Shown here: one piece after another, positions 41,591 through 50,181 of the stretch
Layout of the letters: each line of letters starts with the position of its first letter
Position numbering within the stretch: position 1 is the stretch's first letter
Assembly: GCF_900109355.1 (NCBI RefSeq)
Contig: NZ_FOBF01000008.1
Coordinates: 1-64,000 of the forward strand
Source of the DNA: Nonomuraea pusilla
GTDB lineage: Bacteria > Actinomycetota > Actinomycetes > Streptosporangiales > Streptosporangiaceae
Reading direction: 5' to 3'
DNA length: 64,000 nt
Made by a program: the position numbers and the translations under genes
Notes under the pieces: model-generated
Databases searched by the model: none
Seen by the model: only the letters and a program-made list of their open reading frames with translations
What the model was told of the DNA's origin: nothing

Positions 41591-42094
41591 CCGGCGGCGT
41601 CGCCACGGAGCCGGCCGACCACGGCCTCGGGCGCTCGCGCGACGGCCTGACCACCAAGCTGCACTTGGCCGTCGAGCAGCGACAAAAACCCCATCGTCAT
41701 TACGGCGGGGCAACGAGGCGACTCCCCGCAATTCGAGATAGTCCTGAGCCGTATCCGAGTCTCCCCGCCAGGGCCGGGCAGGACCCGTACCCGGCCGCGG
41801 CGGGTCCGCGCGGACAAGGCGTACGCCTCTCGCAAGAACCGCGCCTACCTGCGACGGCGTGGCATCCGCTGCACCATCCCGGACGAGGCCGATCAGGCCC
41901 GCAACTGCAAGCAACGCGGCTCTCAAGGTGGCCGGCCGCCGAAGTTCGACCCGGTCGACTACGGTGAGCGGCACGCCGTGGAATGCGGCATCAACCGCCT
42001 CAAGAGGCACCGCGCCGTAGCTACGAGATACGACAAGTTGGCGGTCCGCTACGAGGCGACCGTGCTCGTAGCGGCCATTAACGAGTGGTTATGA
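41590..42094 (+). pseudogene. IS5-like transposase C-terminal relic
   Basis: The plus strand reads GLTTKLHLAVEQ, then after a frameshift at a CCCC run VITAGQRGDSPQFEIVLSRI, and from 41813 DKAYASRKNRAYLRRRGIRC, GGRPPKFDPVDYGERHAVE and CGINRLKRHRAVATRYDKLA, with a TGA at 42092. This is the DDE C-terminal half of an IS5-family transposase, with the final catalytic Glu in RHAVECGINRLKR. The first half is missing and no clear terminal repeats were seen. It abuts the LivM break and overlaps the end of the next gene. Confidence 0.82.
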
Positions 42095-42619
42095 TCCACC
42101 GCTCTCAATCAGCGGGTCCACGTTCCACTTCTCGGGCAGATCACTGCCGCAGAAGACGCAGACGAAGTCGCTCTCGCGCACGATGTTGTGCTCCTGGCAC
42201 CCAGGGCAGCGTCGAAACACCACTTCGTGAGTGAAGCTGGACGGATGCCCGAGCCCTACACAATCGAGAGCCTGGGCGACCGACGACCAGGAGCTAATGT
42301 CCGGGCAGTACCCGGTTGATTGGTTGGTCACCTCGCGCACGACCCATCTGCCTGCCTCGGGGGCGAAGCTGATCTCGCCGGCGCTCAGGACCCATCGTCC
42401 ACCGGCACAGCTCACATGCTCGCTTCGTCGCGGCGCCAGCAGAAGCACGCCGTCCGCGCCGACCACAAAGGTGAACGGCTCGACCAACTCCGCCGCAGAA
42501 CGCTCAGCGACCCAGCGGTCGAAATCGGCCGCCGAGGCGATCCGGCAGCCCCCGCTGCCAGGCCGGACCGCGGCCTTCAACTCGGCCGGTCCCACGTACC
42601 GATAGTTCCACCCCCGCAT
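42089..42619 (-). CDS. Hypothetical protein with C-terminal zinc ribbon
   Basis: A 176-residue protein that starts MRGWNYRYVGPAELKAAV. A mixed alpha/beta part contains FTFVVGADGVLLLAPRRSEH, and the last 40 residues hold a CPGCQEHN and CVFCGSDLPEKW pair that would bind zinc. The ATG at 42619 follows AGGTGAG at 3 bp; an upstream in-frame ATG at 42655 has no such site. I do not recognise the family. Its 3' end overlaps the transposase relic by 6 bp, and lower GC at third positions than its neighbours suggests transfer. Its position near a toxin cassette makes an orphan immunity-type role possible, but that is speculation. Confidence 0.65.
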   Translation of the reverse strand: MRGWNYRYVGPAELKAAVRPGSGGCRIASAADFDRWVAERSAAELVEPFTFVVGADGVLLLAPRRSEHVSCAGGRWVLSAGEISFAPEAGRWVVREVTNQSTGYCPDISSWSSVAQALDCVGLGHPSSFTHEVVFRRCPGCQEHNIVRESDFVCVFCGSDLPEKWNVDPLIESGGS

Positions 42620-42658
42620 GCTCACCTGAGCCAACCTAGAACACTTCCGATACACGCC

Positions 42659-43135
42659 CTAGCTGCAGTACCTCCACTGGGTGGTGGTGCCGTAGATTCC
42701 GCCGCCGTAGATGGCCTTGATGGAGCCCGTCCACCTGATGCACGTGCCGGCCGCGTATCCGGCGGCCGCCGCGTAGTGGGCGTAGTTGCCCTCGTCTCTG
42801 ATCGTGGACCCGCCCTGGCGCTCCAGGACGGCCTCGGTGTAACTGGCGACGCCGTCCGCCCGGCCCACCCTCAGCGTGACGACACAGTTCTCCTGGTAGG
42901 TGCCGTTCCACAACGCCCACACCTCACCCAAAGGCATGTTGTTGCGGTCGTCCCACAGATCCTCCCTGGTGAGGGTCGTATACCGGCCGTTGGGCCAACC
43001 GCAGCCCTGCTCCGAGACGACGGCTTCGCCGATGGTGTGGGCCGAGGCGGGCGAGGCTGCGAAGGAGATCGGGGCGAGCACAAGGCCAAGGGCCAATCCG
43101 ATGCGCAGGAGGATGCGGCGGTACGTCGGAGGCAT
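42659..43135 (-). CDS. Secreted spore-associated protein A-like protein
   Basis: A 158-residue exported protein with a signal peptide (1-32, ending SPASAHT). The mature part resembles streptomycete spore-associated protein A: GEVWALWNGTYQENCVVTLR, an AVLERQGGS strand, DEGNYAHYAAAAGYAAGTC and a C-terminal WRYCS. Three or four cysteines probably form disulfides. SapA coats spores, so the producer is likely a sporulating actinomycete. The exact function of the family is not known. It is transcribed away from the toxin cassette. Confidence 0.75.
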   Translation of the reverse strand: MPPTYRRILLRIGLALGLVLAPISFAASPASAHTIGEAVVSEQGCGWPNGRYTTLTREDLWDDRNNMPLGEVWALWNGTYQENCVVTLRVGRADGVASYTEAVLERQGGSTIRDEGNYAHYAAAAGYAAGTCIRWTGSIKAIYGGGIYGTTTQWRYCS

Positions 43136-43227
43136 GTCAGGTCCTTCCGGCTCTGGCTAGGGATCTTCGCTCATCGATCTTGGCGTCCCCCGCGCAGCCC
43201 GACGCAGTGACCCCCATAAGCCACATT

Positions 43228-43241
43228 CCGGACGCGTCCGG
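43228..43241. promoter_or_regulatory. Perfect 14-bp palindrome between divergent genes
   Basis: CCGGACGCGTCCGG is an exact palindrome 59 bp upstream of the first toxin-cassette gene and 93 bp upstream of the SapA-like gene. It could be an operator for either. No regulator in the window can be linked to it. Confidence 0.4.
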
Positions 43242-43299
43242 TTCACCAAAGCGTTACTGTGGTGACATCTGTGCGTGAACAAGACGAAAGGATGCGTCT

Positions 43300-43689
43300 G
43301 TGACGGACGTGTTCCGTGCGACGATCGACGAACTGGCCGGCGAGGTGAACCGGCAGATCGCTCGTGTACGGGAGACCTACGCCAGGCTCGGTGAGGTCGA
43401 GTCCACGGCCACCTCGGCCGACGGGCTCGTGAGCGTCACCGTGGGCTCGAACGGCCAGGTGCGTGGTATCGAGCTGAACCCGCGCGTATACCGCAAGCTG
43501 GACCCCTCCGAGCTGGCCGGGTCGATCATGGCCCAGGTCGACCGGGCCACCGCAGTCGTCTCCGAGGAGCGCAAAAAGCTCATGGAGCCGCTCATGCCGG
43601 ACGGAGTGCCGTACGAGGAGGTCTTCGGCGAGCGCGTCACCCTCGACGCCTTCCTGCCCCAGCCCGTCAAGCCCGAGCCCGCCGAGTGA
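43300..43689 (+). CDS. YbaB/EbfC-like protein of the toxin cassette
   Basis: A 129-residue protein with an N-terminal helix (DELAGEVNRQIARVRETYARL) and a YbaB-type core (ATSADGLVSVTVGSNGQVRGIELNP). Housekeeping YbaB binds DNA, but in actinomycetes a diverged form often opens gene sets for WXG100-type secreted proteins. The GTG at 43300 has AAAGGA at 8 bp. It overlaps the EspC-like gene by 4 bp (GTGA). It probably acts as a chaperone or partner for the secreted products; this is inferred from gene order. Confidence 0.8.
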   Translation: MTDVFRATIDELAGEVNRQIARVRETYARLGEVESTATSADGLVSVTVGSNGQVRGIELNPRVYRKLDPSELAGSIMAQVDRATAVVSEERKKLMEPLMPDGVPYEEVFGERVTLDAFLPQPVKPEPAE

Positions 43690-43985
43690 GCGGTTACTAC
43701 GTACGCGCGCAGTCCCTGCGCGACCAGGCCGTCGCCTACGACAAGCACGCCGTCGACGTCACCGACGTGCGCAACACCCTGCGCGCCGCCTTCGACCGCG
43801 ACAGGAGCAGCCTGGGCAACGACGAGTACGGCGCCGAGCTGGCCAAGAAGCTGCCCGGTATCGAGAGCGGCATCTTCGACGGCTTCAAGGCGTTCATCGA
43901 CGAGCTGGAGGGCATCGCCACCGGCCTGCGCGCGAACGCCGGAAACTACGAGCGGGCCGACAGCCCCGGAAGCCGCGACGCCTGA
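43686..43985 (+). CDS. EspC/WXG100-like small helical secretion partner
   Basis: A 99-residue, all-helical protein with two amphipathic helices separated by a short turn, as in ESX/type VII substrates (YYVRAQSLRDQAVAYDKHA, FKAFIDELEGIATGLRANAG). No WXG is present, as in the EspC subgroup. It has no signal peptide. It overlaps the YbaB-like gene and lies 6 bp before the toxin gene, so it likely forms a heterodimer with the toxin's N-terminal domain for export. Confidence 0.78.
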   Translation: MSGYYVRAQSLRDQAVAYDKHAVDVTDVRNTLRAAFDRDRSSLGNDEYGAELAKKLPGIESGIFDGFKAFIDELEGIATGLRANAGNYERADSPGSRDA

Positions 43986-43991
43986 CCGCCG

Positions 43992-46900
43992 ATGGGGTTC
44001 GATGGGTGGGCGGTTCCCGACTGGGCCAAGCCGTACGTCGGCTGGGTCGTCGGCATGGACTGGCCGGAAGGCGACGAGACGGGCTGTTTCCGGCTGGCCG
44101 ACGCCTGCGTGACCGCCGCGCACGGGCTCGTCGAGGGCACCGCCGCCGACCAGCCGGGGAGCGCGGACAAAATCGGCTCCGACTGGGACGGCGACGCCCA
44201 CCTGGCCTTCGCCAAGTACGTCGCCCAGGTCGCGGGCGGGCGGCTCGGAGACCTGGTCAACCGGCTGATCAACACCGCCGTCGCGCTGAACGGCGTCGGC
44301 GTGCAGATCCAGTACGCCAAGTACATGATCGAGGTCACCGTCTGGCTGCTGATCGCCCAGATCGGCTACCTCCTCGCCGCCGCCCTCGCCAGCGGCGGCG
44401 CCAGCCTGGCGCTCATCCCGCCGCGCGTGGCGCTCGCCCGCATGACGGTCGCGCAGATCGCCAAGCGCACGCTGCTCAACATCGCCATGTTCGCCGGGAT
44501 CGTGGCCGGGATGGACGCCGGGATCCAGCTCACGCAGCTGGCCAAGGGGCGCAGGGATGAGCTCGACCTCAAGCAGATCGGGATCTCCGCGCTGACCGGC
44601 GGCGCGATGGGCGGCATGATGGGGCTGCTGTCGGGCGGGCTGACGCGACTCGCCACCCCTGCTCTGAGGGCCGGGCTCACCCGGGCGGAGATGACGACCG
44701 CCGAGCGGCTGCTGTCGGCCGCGTCGTCCTCGCTGTACGGGCAGGCCGGGCAGTACGCGGTGACCGGCGGCATCACCACCGCCGGGACCATGCTGGCCCA
44801 GGGGAACTTCAGCTGGGACATGCTCGCCAAGGGCATCACCTCCAGCGCGCTGGGCGCCGACGGCCAGCATCTGACCACCAGCCTGCCCAACTCCTCCTCC
44901 GGTTCCGGCCCTGGGATGACGGGGCTGCTGAGCGATCCCTACCAGAGCGGGCCCGCCCACAGCACGTCCGGCTCTCGGGACGCGCGTTCCGAGGCCGGTC
45001 CTGGCGCAGACTCCGGGCGTACGGATACGGGTTCCGTGAGTACGAGTAGTCGTGCCGCCGAGCCGGTTTCCGGGGCCGGCCCTGCGGACACGGGCTCGGG
45101 GAACGTTCGTTCCGAGACGAGCCAGGTCTCCGACCCCGGCCGGTACACCACGCTCAGCCAGGCCGCCGACCCGGTCACTGACCCGGGTCGCCAGCCCGCC
45201 TCCGCTGCTGGTACGGATTCCGGCACGCGAGTCCCTTCCCCCCAGGAAGCTCCCGACCGGCCGGTCACCCAGACGGGCGGCACCACGGTGACCGCCCCCC
45301 ACGCCTCTCAGGCTCCTCATGCCGCGACCGACCAGGGGGTTCCCAGGAGCGGGCCGGGTGCGGACGCGCCGGTGCGCGGGCGTACGCCGGTGACGCCCGT
45401 CCACGCGACGGACTCCGGTGCCGCGCCCACCGCTCGTCCCGCCGAGCGCGGAGAGCCCGCACCGACGCGCCAGAACGAAGCACCTTCCTCCCGCCAGCCT
45501 GCAACGCAGAGCGATGGTGTTCCGGCTCGTCAGGGGAGTGATGCCGTTCCGGCCCACGACACCGTCCCGGCGCGCGATGGTGTTCCGGCGCGTCAAGAGG
45601 ACGACGGTGCGAGTGCGGCGCGCAGGCCGGTTCAGAGCGAGGGCGACACCGGGAACAGGCGGATCGAGCAGCTGCTCAACCACGAAGACCGGCCCTCCGG
45701 CACGCCCCGGGACACCGCCCAGACGCGCACTGCCGACAACGGTCCGGACCCGGCCGGCCCCGGAGCCCGTCAGGTCGCCCCGACTGTCCACCTGGGAGCC
45801 GACCCCGCGCGCCCGTCCGAGAACGGGGACCGGGCGACTGCACGCCCGAGTGACGGTGCCGAGAATGCCGCGAATGTCGGCACTCGCGGTGCGGACCCGC
45901 AGGTGCCACACCGCCGCGATGGCGCCCCGACCGCACGCGACGGTGCTCCGGCCACCGCAGACAGGGGGCCGGCCGCACGTGATGGCGCGCGTGACGCGGA
46001 CGGCGCTCCCCGTGATGGCGCGCGGGCCGCGGACGATTCGCGGCCGGCGCTCGTCGATCCGACCTCTGGCCGGGCGCTCACCGAGCGCGACCTCCGCTTC
46101 CTGAACCTCACCGACGAACAGGTCAGGTGGTGGAGCGACCAGGAGGCGCCCCTCGGCATGCGCCCGGAGGAGTTCCGGGAGTTCCGCTCCAGCCTCGCCG
46201 ACGTGCTCGACCTGTACGGCGTCCGCCCCGAGGACGTACGCGTGCTGCTCGTCGGCTCGGCCGTACGCGGCTGGTCCGGCTGGACCAAGACGATGGACAA
46301 CATCCCGCACACCCCGGAGAGCGAGGCGATCCTCCGGGCGTGGCTGGGTGACGACCCGGGGCCGACACGCCGCCCGTTCGACGTGATGGACCGGCTGGGC
46401 CTTGGCAAGCCCAGCGACTACGACCTCGGCTTCCACTCCGACCGGATGGTGGAGATCGCGAGGGCGCGGTGGGAGGCGGAGGGCTCTCCGGGCGAGTTCT
46501 CCCACAAGTACGGCTTCGTGGACAAGAACCTGTTCCGCGAGGCGTTCCCCGAGCTGCACGACTGGGCGAACGAGTGGGGCGAGCGGGTGGGCCGCAAGGT
46601 CGGCGGCCGGCTGTTCGGGCTGGAGAACGAGCCGTTGCAGCGGCGCTCGTCGAACAGCTCCAGCAAGGACGAGGCCTGGGTCCTCGATCTGACCCCGGAC
46701 GTGCCGGTGCCCGACACCGGCCCGGCACCGGCGCTGGGTCCCTGGCCCGCCGACCCGGCGAACGGCTACCAGATCCGGCCGCGCGACATGGACTTCCTCG
46801 GTTACACCGAGGACATGATCAACTGGTGGCGTTCCCGCGAAGCGCCCATGGGGATGACGCCGGAGCAGTTCAGGGGTTTCCGGGCCGAGCTGCTGCAGGC

Positions 46901-48215
46901 GCTGGTCCGCGACGGCGTCGATCTGGAGCGCATCGACGTCCGGCTCAAGGGCTCCAGCATCAACTTCTTCTCCAACCAGCGCAAGTCGCTGCCGACCCTC
47001 GAGGACCTGGCGGACAACCCGGCCTCAGCCGAGGCGTTGCGGCAGTGGCTCGGTGACGACACGGAGCGCCCGGCGTCGCGCCCCTTCGACTCGATGTACA
47101 AGCTGGGGCTGGACGACGCCCGCAGCGACTACGACATCCAGATCCGCTCCGACGACATGGTGGATCTGGCCAGGAAACGCTACGAGTCCCATCCGCCGGG
47201 GGACCTGGGCTACTTCTCGCACGCGAAGTACGACTTCGTCGCCAAGTCGCTGGTGAACACGGTCTTCCCGCACCTGGATGCCTGGGTGCGCAAGTGGGAG
47301 GGCGAGCTGGGGCGCGAGGTCGCTCCCGCGTTGTTCGGGCTCGACAGCGACCCCAGGCAGCCCAGGTGGCTGGAGGCGCCGGACCGGGGCTGGCGCGGCT
47401 GGCCGATCCTCGGCCCCGACGCGCCCCCGATCGAGGCGCCGGTACGCCCCGAGCCCGAGAACGCGCCCCCTGCGGCGGCCGACGAGGGCCAGGCTTCCGC
47501 CGACGCCGCGCCTCCCGTTTCTCTCGACCGGACCGCGATGCCGCTGCCCGAGGTCGAGCCTTCCCGCATCGCCCCCGACGGCTCGTGGCACTGGAAGGGG
47601 TTGAGCCTTCCCGCCGAGACGAACGCGGCGGTGGACACGGCCATGAACTACTACCGGGAGGCCAGGGACGGGACGGGTGAGTCCCCCGGCATCCGGGACC
47701 GGCTCACCGACATCGAGCAGTGGGTGCCGGGCGCGCGTATGGAAGGATTAGAGCATGATCTCAAGAGCGCGGACCGGCTCAAGGAGAAGGTGGCGGACCG
47801 GCTCGAAACGCGTCCCGGCGCGGCCGCGACGGACATCCTGCGCGACATCGCCGACGCCGTCCGCTACACCTACGCCGTGGACACGGAGAACTACGTCGTG
47901 GGGGTGCAGCGCATCCAGGCGGAGATGCGGGCGGCCGGCTTCGACCAGGAGCAGTTCCGTAATTTCTGGACCTACGATGACAATCCCTACCAGGGCATCA
48001 ACACCAGGTGGCGTGATCCGGCCTCCAATGTGCTCTTCGAGGTGCAGTTCCACACGAGGGAGAGCCTGGAGGCCAAGACCCTGGAGCACGACGTCTACGA
48101 GATCCTCAAAACGGCCGTCCTATCGGAGGAGGAGCGCAACGCGCTGGAGCAGTACCGGCAGCAGCTCTATTCGAGGATTCCGCTGCCTGAGGGCATCAGG
48201 GAGCTGGCTCCTTGA
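43992..48215 (+). CDS. Polymorphic toxin: WXG100-like N-terminus, two NTase-like repeats, RelA/SpoT-like C-terminus
   Basis: A 1,407-residue protein. Residues 1-300 form a WXG100/CpnT-like helical domain (PDWAKPYVGWVVGMDWPEG) with hydrophobic helices. Residues 300-690 are a Pro/Ser/Thr/Ala linker. Repeat A (693-900) and repeat B (925-1137) are homologous nucleotidyltransferase-like domains: G755-S756 with D809-Y-D811, and G987-S988 with D1046-Y-D1048. Residues 1200-1400 resemble the RelA/SpoT synthetase fold (DLKSADRLKEKVADRL, DIADAVRYTYAVDTE, NPYQGIN, LFEVQFHT). The C-terminal domain is probably a (p)ppGpp/(p)ppApp synthetase or RNA pyrophosphotransferase toxin, released in neighbouring cells. 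A coupled protein with three repeats follows. Confidence 0.8.
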   Translation: MGFDGWAVPDWAKPYVGWVVGMDWPEGDETGCFRLADACVTAAHGLVEGTAADQPGSADKIGSDWDGDAHLAFAKYVAQVAGGRLGDLVNRLINTAVALNGVGVQIQYAKYMIEVTVWLLIAQIGYLLAAALASGGASLALIPPRVALARMTVAQIAKRTLLNIAMFAGIVAGMDAGIQLTQLAKGRRDELDLKQIGISALTGGAMGGMMGLLSGGLTRLATPALRAGLTRAEMTTAERLLSAASSSLYGQAGQYAVTGGITTAGTMLAQGNFSWDMLAKGITSSALGADGQHLTTSLPNSSSGSGPGMTGLLSDPYQSGPAHSTSGSRDARSEAGPGADSGRTDTGSVSTSSRAAEPVSGAGPADTGSGNVRSETSQVSDPGRYTTLSQAADPVTDPGRQPASAAGTDSGTRVPSPQEAPDRPVTQTGGTTVTAPHASQAPHAATDQGVPRSGPGADAPVRGRTPVTPVHATDSGAAPTARPAERGEPAPTRQNEAPSSRQPATQSDGVPARQGSDAVPAHDTVPARDGVPARQEDDGASAARRPVQSEGDTGNRRIEQLLNHEDRPSGTPRDTAQTRTADNGPDPAGPGARQVAPTVHLGADPARPSENGDRATARPSDGAENAANVGTRGADPQVPHRRDGAPTARDGAPATADRGPAARDGARDADGAPRDGARAADDSRPALVDPTSGRALTERDLRFLNLTDEQVRWWSDQEAPLGMRPEEFREFRSSLADVLDLYGVRPEDVRVLLVGSAVRGWSGWTKTMDNIPHTPESEAILRAWLGDDPGPTRRPFDVMDRLGLGKPSDYDLGFHSDRMVEIARARWEAEGSPGEFSHKYGFVDKNLFREAFPELHDWANEWGERVGRKVGGRLFGLENEPLQRRSSNSSSKDEAWVLDLTPDVPVPDTGPAPALGPWPADPANGYQIRPRDMDFLGYTEDMINWWRSREAPMGMTPEQFRGFRAELLQALVRDGVDLERIDVRLKGSSINFFSNQRKSLPTLEDLADNPASAEALRQWLGDDTERPASRPFDSMYKLGLDDARSDYDIQIRSDDMVDLARKRYESHPPGDLGYFSHAKYDFVAKSLVNTVFPHLDAWVRKWEGELGREVAPALFGLDSDPRQPRWLEAPDRGWRGWPILGPDAPPIEAPVRPEPENAPPAAADEGQASADAAPPVSLDRTAMPLPEVEPSRIAPDGSWHWKGLSLPAETNAAVDTAMNYYREARDGTGESPGIRDRLTDIEQWVPGARMEGLEHDLKSADRLKEKVADRLETRPGAAATDILRDIADAVRYTYAVDTENYVVGVQRIQAEMRAAGFDQEQFRNFWTYDDNPYQGINTRWRDPASNVLFEVQFHTRESLEAKTLEHDVYEILKTAVLSEEERNALEQYRQQLYSRIPLPEGIRELAP

Positions 48216-49579
48216 GCGGTGACACCTCCTACTATGCCGTGGTCATGCACACCGTGAGCTCCGGTCCCGGCGGGCTGATCCGGCGGCGCGCCCTCCCCCA
48301 GGGTGGCTTCACCGACGAGGCGTACACCCGCAGCGGCACGTGGAAGCCCACCGACGACGTGGTCCGGTGGCGGACGCGGGGCGACGCCGACCTGAGCCTC
48401 GTCCTCATCAGCGAGGACGAGGCGGAGGCGCTGCGCGCGTGGTTCGGCGACCGTGCGGGCCGGCCGCCGCTCATCGGCGGGCGCTCGCTGGCCCGCGTCT
48501 GGTCCGTGGTGCTGTCCGGGCCCGTGCCCATCGACGCGCTGATCGACCGGCTGGACCTGCTCCCGCACGGCTCGCCCGCCGACCCGGGCGAGCGCGACCC
48601 GGCCTTCCGCGTGCTGCGCAACGACGAGTCCGCCCGGCACTGGCTCGCCGTGCACAGGGCGGGGGACGACCGGTGGGTGGTCGCGCTCGAGTTCCTGGGC
48701 GCCCCGCCCGCCGAGCAGACGGTCCGGCGGGTACGCGGCCTCGTGGTCGCCGCGGCGGCCGAACTCGGCTTCGCCGCCGGCGACGAAGGGTTCTTCCCCG
48801 CCGAGTCGAGCGCCATGCGGCCGTCCATGCCCCGGCGCCCGGCACCCCGGCGCGTGCTGACCCTCTCGTACGGCGGGCCGCTCGACCCCGCCCGCCTCGT
48901 GGCGCTCCAGGACCGCCTGGCGCTCGGCGAGCGCGATGGGCAACTCGACGACGAGGAGGAGACCGACTTCGGCGAGCGGTACCTGCCCAACGACGGCACC
49001 TTCCGCGCCCGGCTCTGGCTGGCCCGCGACGACGTCGAACGCTGGACCGCCGGAGTCACCGTGGAGGGCGGTCTTCCCACGGCGGAGCGCGTCGACCGGT
49101 GGCGGAAGGAGATCGCCGCGGCGGCGGCCGAGGCCGGACTCACGCCCGCGGGCGAATGGCGTACGCCGTCCCTCCCCAGCGAGGCGCCCCTTCCCAGCGA
49201 GGCGTCCCTCCCGGGCCGGCCCGAGCCGCGTCCGGCCGGCCCCGTGGATCGTCCCGTTCACCAGGACTACGGCGTCGTGCTGAGCGGCGCGCTGACCAGG
49301 ACCGCTCTCGATCTCGTACGCGACCGGCTGGGGCTGAGCCGTCGCGGCCGGCTCGACGACGACTGGGACGAGGAGTTCGGGGTGCGGGCGCTCCGCGACG
49401 CCCCCGAGGCGCCGATGTTGCTGCGCCTGTACCGGAAGTCGCCGCAGGAGTGGCTGATTGCGCTCACCCACCAGGGCGAGCCGCCGGCGTCCGCGCTGCT
49501 GGAGGAACTGCGGCGCGAGATCCGGGCGGCGGCGGCCGAGGCCGGGCTGACCGTGGAGCGGGAACTGGGCAGCCGCTGA
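48212..49579 (+). CDS. Three-repeat protein, likely immunity factor of the toxin
   Basis: A 455-residue cytoplasmic protein with no signal peptide. After about 80 N-terminal residues (YYAVVMHTVSSGPGGLIRRR) it has three homologous modules of about 90 residues, at roughly 95-190, 215-310 and 345-450. Each opens with a VLSG/LTLSYGG strand and ends with a helix like RREIRAAAAEAGLT. A Pro-rich linker with two LPSEA units separates modules 2 and 3. Its TTG start overlaps the toxin stop (TTGA); later in-frame GTG and ATG codons are possible. Immediate coupling to a toxin gene is the hallmark of immunity genes. No known immunity family is recognised. Confidence 0.72.
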   Translation: MSGDTSYYAVVMHTVSSGPGGLIRRRALPQGGFTDEAYTRSGTWKPTDDVVRWRTRGDADLSLVLISEDEAEALRAWFGDRAGRPPLIGGRSLARVWSVVLSGPVPIDALIDRLDLLPHGSPADPGERDPAFRVLRNDESARHWLAVHRAGDDRWVVALEFLGAPPAEQTVRRVRGLVVAAAAELGFAAGDEGFFPAESSAMRPSMPRRPAPRRVLTLSYGGPLDPARLVALQDRLALGERDGQLDDEEETDFGERYLPNDGTFRARLWLARDDVERWTAGVTVEGGLPTAERVDRWRKEIAAAAAEAGLTPAGEWRTPSLPSEAPLPSEASLPGRPEPRPAGPVDRPVHQDYGVVLSGALTRTALDLVRDRLGLSRRGRLDDDWDEEFGVRALRDAPEAPMLLRLYRKSPQEWLIALTHQGEPPASALLEELRREIRAAAAEAGLTVERELGSR

Positions 49580-50053
49580 TCAGCCGGTGCCGGGGCGCCA
49601 AATCGGCCAGAACAGCGCTCCGTCCGGCCGGGCGAACGGTTCGCGCGCCTCGTGGCCGTGCCGCGCGTACAGGTCGCGGTTGCGCGGGTCGTTGGCCTCC
49701 AGGTACGCCGGCAGCCCGCCCAGCCGTGCGTGCTGATGGTGCAGCAGCGTCGTGCCGAGCCCCTGGTTCTGCGGGCCGGGGTGCACCGCGAGGAAGGCCA
49801 GGTGGTGTGCCTGCTCGGGACGGTTCTTCGACGACAGCCCGTCCAATATGCGGAAGCGCTCGGCCCACTCGCCCGTGGCCTCCTCCATCCGCCGGTTGGC
49901 GCGCTCCTGCTCCCGCCGCCGCTCCTCCTCCTCGGCAGCCTCCAGCCGCGCGAGCGTGACCTTCCAACGGGTGTCCAGGTCGGCCCGCTCCATTCGGGCC
50001 TCCCGCGCGGCGTGGCGGCGGGTCGCCTCCTCACCCTGGTACAGCGGGCGCAG
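49580..50053 (-). pseudogene. 5'-truncated GNAT acetyltransferase relic
   Basis: The minus strand encodes the C-terminal half of a GNAT enzyme: HHLAFLAVHPGPQNQGLGTT carries the acetyl-CoA-binding Q/RxxGxG/A-type loop, followed by LPAYLEANDPRNRDLYARHG. In-frame sequence reaches back to about 50053 (EPLRPLYQGEEATRRHAARE) and then hits a stop with no GNAT N-terminus. An internal ATG at 49993 has a GGGAGG site and could still give a 137-residue protein, but that would lack the first strands of the fold. Confidence 0.65.
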
Positions 50054-50181
50054 CGGCTCCGCCCCTCGACCCCGCCGGTCACCCGACCATCACCGCGGGA
50101 ACCAGCTTGCGGACGCTCCGGTGATTACGGCCGAGGTCTTCAGGATCGTGGCCATCCGGCCCTGGCACGACGCCGACTCGT

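Noticed and set aside
43377..46559. A 1,060-codon minus-strand frame opposite the toxin gene.
   Set aside because: It is antisense to the toxin and its partners, with Arg/Gly/Val-biased sequence and no domain; the plus strand has the clear domains and couplings.
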